NCBI GenBank assembly: GCA_002424495.1
Contig: DIKH01000210.1
Location: forward strand, 1-11,947
Reading direction: 5' to 3'
DNA from: Desulfobacteraceae bacterium UBA5623
GTDB lineage: Bacteria > Desulfobacterota > DSM-4660 > Desulfatiglandales > Desulfatiglandaceae
DNA: 11,947 nt
In this document: piece after piece, positions 7,241 to 11,947 of the stretch
Layout of the letters: every line of letters starts with the position of its first letter
Position numbering within the stretch: position 1 is the first letter of the stretch
The notes under the pieces: model-generated
The model's database searches: none
Seen by the model: the letters and a program-made list of their open reading frames with translations, nothing else
Told to the model about the DNA's origin: nothing
Made by a program: the position numbers and the translations under genes

Positions 7241-8029
7241 ATGACCTATGAAAATATAATATTTCAGATTGATCAAGGTGTGGCGGTCATCAAGTTTAAC
7301 CGGCCAAAGGCCCTGAATGCAGTCAACACCGAGGTGCTGAGAGAGCTTGGCCAGGCCATGGACGCAATTGAATCCGACTCGAGCATCAAGGCCTTGGTCC
7401 TCACAGGTGAGGGCGCCAAGTCATTTGTTGCAGGTGCTGACATCTCACAGATGGTCAATCTAACACCGATCCAGTTAAGGAAGTTTTCCAGAGATGGGCA
7501 GGAGATTTTGTTTAGGCTTGAGGCCCTTCCCATCCCGGTGATTGCCTGCGTAAACGGCTTCGCCCTTGGAGGCGGCACTGAGATCACAATGGCCTGTGAT
7601 TTTATCTACGCCTCTGAAAACGCAAAGTTCGGTCAGCCCGAGATAAACCTTGGTGTAATACCAGGCTTTGGGGGCACACAAAGGCTGTCCCGGCTGGTTG
7701 GAAAGTCCATGGCCAAGGAACTCTGCATGACGGGCGTGATGATCAGCGCCCAGGAGGCGAAGGCCATAGGACTTGTCAACAAGGTCTTTCCACCTGATAA
7801 ACTCTGGGATGAGACAATGAAGACCGCCAGGGCCATGGCCACAAAGGGCAGGGTATCAATGAGGGCGATGAAGCGCTGCATTGACCGGGGCTATGATGTG
7901 GACCTGCACTCCGGCTGTTACATGGAATCCGATGCCTTTGCCCTGTGCATGGCCAGCCCGGACGGAAAGGAGGGAATGACCGCCTTTCTGGAGAAGAGAG
8001 CTGCGGAATTTAAAGGGGAATTGGATTAA
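7241..8029 (+). CDS. Enoyl-CoA hydratase / crotonase
   Basis: This 262-residue protein is the normal length for a single-domain crotonase. It adds water to a trans-2-enoyl-CoA to give the 3-hydroxyacyl-CoA, or does the reverse. The oxyanion-hole segments AGADI (64-68) and GFALGGG (106-112) are present, as are both catalytic glutamates: E114 in GGGTEITMACD and E134 in GQPEINLGVIPGFGGTQRL. The presence of both argues for a true hydratase rather than another crotonase-fold activity. GAGGAG lies a few bases before the ATG. Placed after the thiolase, it probably acts on crotonyl-CoA or other short-chain enoyl-CoA esters. The 3-hydroxyacyl-CoA dehydrogenase needed to link the two steps is not in the window. 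Confidence 0.93.
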   Translation: MTYENIIFQIDQGVAVIKFNRPKALNAVNTEVLRELGQAMDAIESDSSIKALVLTGEGAKSFVAGADISQMVNLTPIQLRKFSRDGQEILFRLEALPIPVIACVNGFALGGGTEITMACDFIYASENAKFGQPEINLGVIPGFGGTQRLSRLVGKSMAKELCMTGVMISAQEAKAIGLVNKVFPPDKLWDETMKTARAMATKGRVSMRAMKRCIDRGYDVDLHSGCYMESDAFALCMASPDGKEGMTAFLEKRAAEFKGELD

Positions 8030-8040
8030 AAAATAACCTC

Positions 8041-9051
8041 ATGGGCAGTATTATAGAAAAGGTGGTCAGCGGCGATGTCAGGACGGTCGCCCGCCTGATC
8101 AGGGACATTGATGACGGAACACCCGGTGTAAGGGGTATACTGAAAGAGCTATACCCTTACACCGGCAAGGCATATGTAGTCGGCATCACGGGCGCGCCCG
8201 GCGTGGGAAAGAGCACCCTGGTTGACCAGATGATCTACCACTTAAGGAGTCAGGGCAAGACCGTGGGTATCCTTGCCGTGGACCCGACCAGCCCTTTTAG
8301 CGGCGGTGCAATTCTTGGTGATCGAATAAGGATGCAGCGGCACTATACTGATCCTGGTGTTTTTATACGTTCCATGGCCACCCGTGGCCAGTTCGGCGGG
8401 CTTACCCAGTCCACCAGGAGCGCCATTGACGTCCTGGATGCTATGGGCAAAGACTATGTTATTGTAGAGACCGTCGGCGTCGGACAGGATGAAGTGGATG
8501 TTGTAAAGAGCGCCCACACAACTGTAATTGTGGTAATGCCGGGGATGGGCGATGACATACAGGTCATCAAGGCGGGAATCCTTGAAGTAGGCGATATATT
8601 TGTCATAAACAAGGCAGACAGAGAAGGCGCCGACAGGACAGAGAGTCATCTTAGGATGATGATCGAGATGGATGAAAAGAAATATGCAAAAGGGCTGTGG
8701 GTGCCCCCGGTCATAAGGACCCAGGCCCTGTCTGACAATGGAATCGAGGCGCTCCTTGATGAGATCGTCAGACACGGCAGGTATCTTAAAGATAGCAGCG
8801 GAGGTTTGGAGATCAGAAAAAGACCTGACAGACTAAGGGAAGAGCTGGCCGAGATGGTCAAAACACGTCTGATTGAGAAGGTGAGCAGAAGACTTACAGA
8901 GACAGGTGAATTTGAAAAGGCGGTTATGGACATTGCGCAGGGGAGGATAGACCCCTATACCGCCTGTGATGAACTGATCATGCCGATGTTGGATATTTTT
9001 AATGGCTCTGCTTCCAAGGCTTCCAACACATTCAAACAAGGGGGTGCGTAA
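8041..9051 (+). CDS. meaB: MeaB/ArgK-family GTPase, chaperone of B12-dependent acyl-CoA mutase
   Basis: This 336-residue G3E-type P-loop GTPase has Walker A GAPGVGKST (51-59), the family signature DPTSPFSGGAILGDR (81-95), the switch segment ETVGVGQDE (143-151) and the guanine-specificity motif NKAD (190-193). The C-terminal helical region (about 255-325) fits the MeaB dimerisation arm. MeaB proteins gate cobalamin loading of methylmalonyl-CoA mutase and related mutases and guard them from inactivation. The older name ArgK (arginine/ornithine transport kinase) is misleading. The gene starts 11 bases after the crotonase, without a clear Shine-Dalgarno, so translation may depend on coupling to the upstream gene. 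No mutase subunit is in the window, so the partner must lie elsewhere; methylmalonyl-CoA mutase is the default guess. Confidence 0.93.
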   Translation: MGSIIEKVVSGDVRTVARLIRDIDDGTPGVRGILKELYPYTGKAYVVGITGAPGVGKSTLVDQMIYHLRSQGKTVGILAVDPTSPFSGGAILGDRIRMQRHYTDPGVFIRSMATRGQFGGLTQSTRSAIDVLDAMGKDYVIVETVGVGQDEVDVVKSAHTTVIVVMPGMGDDIQVIKAGILEVGDIFVINKADREGADRTESHLRMMIEMDEKKYAKGLWVPPVIRTQALSDNGIEALLDEIVRHGRYLKDSSGGLEIRKRPDRLREELAEMVKTRLIEKVSRRLTETGEFEKAVMDIAQGRIDPYTACDELIMPMLDIFNGSASKASNTFKQGGA

Positions 9052-9057
9052 TTTTCC

Positions 9058-9291
9058 ATGCAAAATGCCTTCTGGTGGATAAGGCAGGTCATCCTTGTAG
9101 TGGTGGGCTGCTTTTTTTTTGTCTTCGGGATTAATGTCCTTATCGCGGCATATCAGCTAAATGACCCGTTCACCTTTATCATGACATTTTTTGCCTCCAA
9201 TCTGATAATCCTGATCAGCGCCACATTGGTGGCGGGTTTTGTTATCAGGATGGTCAGATCATATAAAGACTCAAAAAATACTGGTGAATGA
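9058..9291 (+). CDS. Small two-helix membrane protein of unknown function
   Basis: This 77-residue protein has two hydrophobic segments, about 9-32 (VILVVVGCFFFVFGINVLIA) and about 39-64 (ending in VAGFVIRMV), joined by the short turn AYQLNDPF. The C-terminus is charged (RSYKDSKNTGE). By the positive-inside rule both ends would be cytoplasmic. I recognise no family. It sits six bases after meaB, with GGGGGTG upstream at rather long spacing, and nine bases before the RNA methyltransferase, so it belongs to the same transcript. The tight packing and sensible membrane-protein pattern support a real gene. Confidence 0.7.
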   Translation: MQNAFWWIRQVILVVVGCFFFVFGINVLIAAYQLNDPFTFIMTFFASNLIILISATLVAGFVIRMVRSYKDSKNTGE

Positions 9292-9300
9292 TCCGGCAAA

Positions 9301-10206
9301 ATGGAACCTATTTTTGAACAATATTGTGAGATAGTGCCGGATGTTGCCTTGTTTCAGGAGGCCGTTCATCGCCCTCTTCCGACACACATCAGGGTCAATT
9401 GTCTCAAGACCGGCCCTGAATCTATTGTAAGGAGACTAAAGGAAAAGAGTATTAATATTGAAAGGTCGGCAGAATCGGATGATACCCTGTATACTGCGCA
9501 GGGGCTGAAGTCTCCCGGGGGGCTCCTTGAGTATTTTTTGGGATACATCCATCCACAGGCTCTGACATCCTGCCTTGCTTCAATCGCCCTTTCACCCAAA
9601 AAGGACTCTTATGTCCTGGATATGTGCGCGGCACCCGGCGGCAAGACGTCTCATATGGCGCAATTGATGGGAAATACCGGGCTGATTGTCGCCAATGAAC
9701 TCTATAAGAACAGACACGCAGGCCTGGGACACACGCTTTCTAGGCTTGGGGTGTTGAACACCGTTGTCACCAGTTATCAGGCGCAGCAGTTTCCCTTGAG
9801 ACATGATTTTGATTTTATCATGGCCGATGTGCCGTGCTCAGGGGAGGGCCAGTTCAGAAAGACGAACAGCTCATTAAAATACAGCGAAAGACGATCCAAA
9901 AAATGGCTCCCCTTCGTCCAGAAAGAGATTATTTTGAGGGGATTTGACCTCCTTAAAAAAGATGGTGAGATGCTCTATTCAACCTGCACCTATAACCCGC
10001 AAGAGAATGAATCAGTAGTTGATTTTCTATTGAAGAATCGGGATGCAAGGCTCTTGCCTGTTGAAATCCTGCCTGGCGGAGAGCCCGGCGTCACTGAATG
10101 GAGAGATGAGATATATGATAAACAGATCTCAAAAACAGTCAGATTCTATCCCCACCGGGTGGATTCAGTGGGATTCTTCATGGCCAGGATTGGCAGAAAA
10201 CACTGA
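9301..10206 (+). CDS. NOL1/NOP2/Sun-family RNA (cytosine-5)-methyltransferase, catalytic domain
   Basis: This 301-residue protein uses S-adenosylmethionine to methylate C5 of a cytosine in rRNA or tRNA. Motif I is DMCAAPGGKT (107-116). Motif IV is DVPCSGEG (176-183) with the releasing cysteine C179, and motif VI is YSTCTYNPQENE (226-237) with the attacking nucleophile C229. The N-terminal LPTHIRVNCLK (26-36) is the usual family lead-in. It ends right after RFYPHRVDSVGFFMARIGRK, the normal end of the catalytic domain. The C-terminal PUA-like RNA-binding domain of RsmF-like members is absent in this frame but lies immediately downstream in the +1 frame. The gene is therefore either frameshifted or naturally split. 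No strong ribosome binding site is seen. The target base is unknown. Confidence 0.9.
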   Translation: MEPIFEQYCEIVPDVALFQEAVHRPLPTHIRVNCLKTGPESIVRRLKEKSINIERSAESDDTLYTAQGLKSPGGLLEYFLGYIHPQALTSCLASIALSPKKDSYVLDMCAAPGGKTSHMAQLMGNTGLIVANELYKNRHAGLGHTLSRLGVLNTVVTSYQAQQFPLRHDFDFIMADVPCSGEGQFRKTNSSLKYSERRSKKWLPFVQKEIILRGFDLLKKDGEMLYSTCTYNPQENESVVDFLLKNRDARLLPVEILPGGEPGVTEWRDEIYDKQISKTVRFYPHRVDSVGFFMARIGRKH

Positions 10207-10642
10207 ACGACAGAGGCCCTTCGCTTATCTGGAAGAGCGCTTTGGAATATCGGCAGGTCTTTTCAAAGAATACCTGTTGCTTAAGAGGGGAAAGGCCTGG
10301 CTGCTGGTCAAGGACAACCCACATATAATTGATGCGAGTTCTTTAAAGGTTCTGAGGGTTGGATTGAGGGCATTCTATGATGTCGGCGCCTTTATAAAGC
10401 CTTCAACGAGGATGATACAGCTCTTTGGACATGCGGCCACCAAGGCAAGGCTTGAGATTGATCAGGCGCAATTAAGGAGCCTGTGGGCCGGTGAAAGCCT
10501 AAGCTTGGATCTCAACCTGGAAAAGGGCTATGTAATTTTGTGTCTTGGAAGGGATACGATTCTTGGCCTTGGGTTTTATTCAGACGGCAGGGTGCGATCT
10601 CAGATGCCTCGGGCGGAGCTTGGAAAGGCTATGTCTGGCTGA
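10115..10642 (+). CDS. PUA-like RNA-binding domain of the methyltransferase, in the +1 frame
   Basis: From about base 10208 on, this frame encodes a segment that resembles the C-terminal domain of RsmF-like methyltransferases. It has LKVLRVGLRAF followed by FIKPSTRMIQLFG, then LDLNLEKGYVILCLG and GLGFYSDGRVRSQMPRAEL. In that family the order is a 'LKVLRAGL' strand, 'F.PSHALA', then 'G.VL' and 'GWG...G.LKN..P'. The first about 30 codons overlap the methyltransferase end in another frame and look non-homologous. The start is uncertain. ATG 10115 has GGAG at long spacing; ATG 10043, ATG 10106 and TTG 10190 are alternatives. Removing one A from the AAAA at 10197-10200 would fuse both parts into one protein of about 446 residues. 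It is either a frameshifted half or a separate overlapping gene. Confidence 0.65.
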   Translation: MINRSQKQSDSIPTGWIQWDSSWPGLAENTERQRPFAYLEERFGISAGLFKEYLLLKRGKAWLLVKDNPHIIDASSLKVLRVGLRAFYDVGAFIKPSTRMIQLFGHAATKARLEIDQAQLRSLWAGESLSLDLNLEKGYVILCLGRDTILGLGFYSDGRVRSQMPRAELGKAMSG

Positions 10643-10654
10643 AATGGACTTTCT

Positions 10655-11593
10655 TTATTTGCCGTTGATCTGTTTGAACAATTCTCTTGCCTTAAGGGCA
10701 TCTTCTTTTATCTGGCGCGCCAGTTCCTCAATAGACTTAAAGGCCTTTTCATCCCTCAGACGCTTAATGAAGTTTACCCTGATGGTCTTACCTACCAGGT
10801 CTTCGGCAAAATCCAGTATATGGGTTTCAACTGAAAAGGCGTTATTCCCGAAGGTGGGGTTGTATCCAATGTTGGTCAATCCGTTATAGATCTTGTCATC
10901 AATGATCACTTTTACGGCATAGACCCCCTGTTTTGGTGTCAATTCTTCCACCAGTTTCAGGTTGGCCGTGGGAAAGCCAAGGAGTCTTCCCCCCCTGTTT
11001 TTGCCCTTAACAACGGTTCCGCACACCTGGTAGTCCCTTCCCAGCAGCTTCTTCGCCTCGGGGAGCCTTCCTTCCTGGACCAGATTTCGGACATTCGTGC
11101 TTGATACTGGAATGCCATCAATAAAAATCTGGGGTACAACATGGACCAAAAAGCCCAGGTCAGCTCCCATATGTTTCAAAAGATGTATGTCTCCTGAGCG
11201 CTTGTGCCCGAAACAATAATCGTATCCTACAACAAGCTCTTTGACTCCAATCCTCTTAACCAACAGGCCCTTTACAAAATCCTGAGGGGAGATCCTGGCG
11301 AATTCGCCTGAGAATTGGATGCAAAGGATGATATCAACCCCCGCTTTTTCAATCAGCTTCAGTTTTTGTTCGGTGGGAGTAATAAGGGGAGGGCCATTTC
11401 CAGCGGTCATTACCTTTATGGGATGCGGCTCAAAAGTCATAACCACAGATTGACCGCCGATTGCCTCAGCCCTTTCCTTTACCTTATTGAAAAGTGCGAG
11501 GTGACCTTTATGGATGCCGTCAAAATTGCCGATGGTCAACACTGGATTCTTTAACGGTTTTGCAAGATGATCCAGATCGGAGATAACAACCAT
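10655..11593 (-). CDS. ribF: Bifunctional riboflavin kinase / FAD synthetase RibF
   Basis: This 312-residue enzyme, normal for RibF, phosphorylates riboflavin to FMN and adenylylates FMN to FAD in the cytosol. The N-terminal nucleotidyltransferase domain has GNFDGIHKGH (22-31), TFEPHP (53-58), GYDYCFGHKRSGD (123-135) and the VSSTNVR signature (163-169). The C-terminal kinase domain has GRLLGFPTANL (202-212), GVYAVKV (223-229) and catalytic E256 in SVETHILDF. ATG 11593 is chosen because MVVISDLDHL is the usual RibF beginning; a TTG at 11611 and a GTG at 11605 in frame are less likely. No clear Shine-Dalgarno is seen for any of them. It ends 12 bases from the convergent PUA-domain frame and is divergent from tRNA-Leu. 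Expression may draw on a promoter at 11659-11685. Confidence 0.95.
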   Translation of the reverse strand: MVVISDLDHLAKPLKNPVLTIGNFDGIHKGHLALFNKVKERAEAIGGQSVVMTFEPHPIKVMTAGNGPPLITPTEQKLKLIEKAGVDIILCIQFSGEFARISPQDFVKGLLVKRIGVKELVVGYDYCFGHKRSGDIHLLKHMGADLGFLVHVVPQIFIDGIPVSSTNVRNLVQEGRLPEAKKLLGRDYQVCGTVVKGKNRGGRLLGFPTANLKLVEELTPKQGVYAVKVIIDDKIYNGLTNIGYNPTFGNNAFSVETHILDFAEDLVGKTIRVNFIKRLRDEKAFKSIEELARQIKEDALKARELFKQINGK

Positions 11594-11658
11594 GATTAAA
11601 TCCACGCCCAAAATGAAAACAGGCTTAAAAAATAAAACCGGCCCCGGGACTTATGCCG

Positions 11659-11685
11659 ATTTTAACCGATAATTGGTATTGACAA
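11659..11685 (-). promoter_or_regulatory. Candidate ribF promoter overlapping the tRNA promoter
   Basis: The minus strand reads TTGTCA (11680-11685), a 15-base spacer and TAAAAT (11659-11664). Each hexamer matches five of six consensus bases, but the spacer is short. Its -35 shares five bases with the -35 of the tRNA promoter on the other strand. Confidence 0.3.
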
Positions 11686-11705
11686 TATTTAGGCGCTAAT
11701 ATAGT
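11679..11705 (+). promoter_or_regulatory. Candidate promoter of tRNA-Leu
   Basis: TTGACA (perfect, 11679-11684), a 15-base spacer and TATAGT (11700-11705, five of six). It would start transcription near 11712, about 26 bases before the mature tRNA. The short spacer is the main weakness. Confidence 0.45.
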
Positions 11706-11737
11706 CTTTTATTTCAAAATATCAACCTATTTTACAT

Positions 11738-11824
11738 GCCGAAGTGGCGGAACTGGTAGACGCGCTAGGTTCAGGGTCTAGTGGGGGGTCCCCCGTAGGA
11801 GTTCAAGTCTCCTCTTCGGCACCA
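11738..11824 (+). tRNA. tRNA-Leu, anticodon CAG
   Basis: This is an 87-base class II tRNA. The acceptor stem GCCGAAG (11738-11744) pairs with CTTCGGC (11814-11820), followed by discriminator A and an encoded CCA (11822-11824). The D arm holds GGCGGAACTGGTAGACGC. The anticodon stem CTAGG/TCTAG encloses the loop TTCAGGG with anticodon CAG at 11772-11774. A long variable arm built on GGGG/CCCC is typical of leucine tRNAs, and the T stem AGGAG/CTCCT encloses TTCAAGT. It reads CUG codons. It has its own promoter candidate and terminator, so it is a single-gene unit. No duplicated 3' end, such as an integrated element would leave, is visible in the 123 bases after it. Confidence 0.97.
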
Positions 11825-11836
11825 CAGTAAAAACAG

Positions 11837-11867
11837 GGAGTTAGCCATTTTGGCAAACTCCTTTTTT
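11837..11867 (+). terminator. Rho-independent terminator of tRNA-Leu
   Basis: GGAGTTAGCCA pairs with TGGCAAACTCC across a three-base loop (one A-A mismatch) and is followed directly by six T. It starts 12 bases after the tRNA CCA end. Confidence 0.88.
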
Positions 11868-11947
11868 GTTGTCTGGAACTATTTGATAAACAGAGTTTTT
11901 ATGTCACAATTCAAACTACAGTTTACAGGCGTAACTTATTTTGCGAC
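11868..11947. other. Unassigned right edge of window
   Basis: These 80 bases after the terminator hold no feature I can support. A frame opens at ATG 11901 and is still open at the window end (15 codons), but it has no Shine-Dalgarno and is too short to judge. Confidence 0.3.

Noticed and set aside
8242..8775. 177-codon minus-strand open frame opposite meaB
   Set aside because: It is antisense to the conserved GTPase motifs; its composition reflects the opposite strand of meaB.
11594..11611. TTG (11611) or GTG (11605) start for ribF
   Set aside because: Neither has a Shine-Dalgarno, and the protein from ATG 11593 begins as RibF proteins normally do.
11738..11947. tRNA-Leu as an integration site for a mobile element
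   Set aside because: No integrase, no repeat of the tRNA 3' end and no change in sequence character is visible before the window ends.
11901..11947. Possible start of a further gene (ATG at 11901, open to the edge)
   Set aside because: Only 15 codons are visible, with no Shine-Dalgarno or recognisable motif.

Overview
The window looks like chromosomal DNA of an anaerobic, CoA-ester-metabolising bacterium. Gene content (a CbbQ/NorQ-type ATPase with its VWA partner, thiolase, crotonase, MeaB) and protein style suggest a Desulfobacterota ('Deltaproteobacteria') member. This is an inference: there is no rRNA or other marker gene to fix the taxonomy. No phage, transposase, CRISPR array or plasmid gene is visible.

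Left part (73-5519, minus strand): a tight three-gene operon read right to left. It encodes a fold-type I aminotransferase, a MoxR-class AAA+ ATPase of the CbbQ/NirQ/NorQ family, and a very large (1079 aa) VWA protein whose C-terminal part matches CbbO/NorD. Gaps are 25 and 10 bases. In known systems such ATPase/VWA pairs remodel or mature a metalloenzyme or Rubisco encoded nearby. Here neither Rubisco nor nitric oxide reductase is in view, and the only other gene in the operon is the aminotransferase. The VWA protein also carries a long N-terminal region that looks like an array of degenerate helical repeats.

Middle (5520-5858): a 339-base divergent control region with a plausible sigma70-type promoter on each strand, several short inverted repeats, and a strong Shine-Dalgarno that sets the thiolase start.

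Right operon (5859-10642, plus strand): thiolase, enoyl-CoA hydratase (crotonase), the MeaB GTPase that services B12-dependent acyl-CoA mutases, a 77 aa two-helix membrane protein, and a NOL1/NOP2/Sun-type RNA m5C methyltransferase. The methyltransferase's expected C-terminal PUA-like domain lies in the +1 frame just after its stop. Thiolase and crotonase give two steps of short-chain acyl-CoA (butyrate / beta-oxidation type) metabolism. The 3-hydroxyacyl-CoA dehydrogenase, acyl-CoA dehydrogenase and mutase that would complete such a pathway are not in the window.

Right end: ribF (FAD synthesis) on the minus strand converges on the methyltransferase unit. It is divergent from a tRNA-Leu(CAG) gene that has its own promoter and a clear intrinsic terminator. 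The last 80 bases hold nothing that can be assigned.

Most noteworthy points: the CbbQ/CbbO-like pair with no recognised client, joined to an aminotransferase; the repeat-bearing giant VWA protein; a thiolase with altered signature loops and a basic N-terminal extension; and the methyltransferase/PUA split across two frames.
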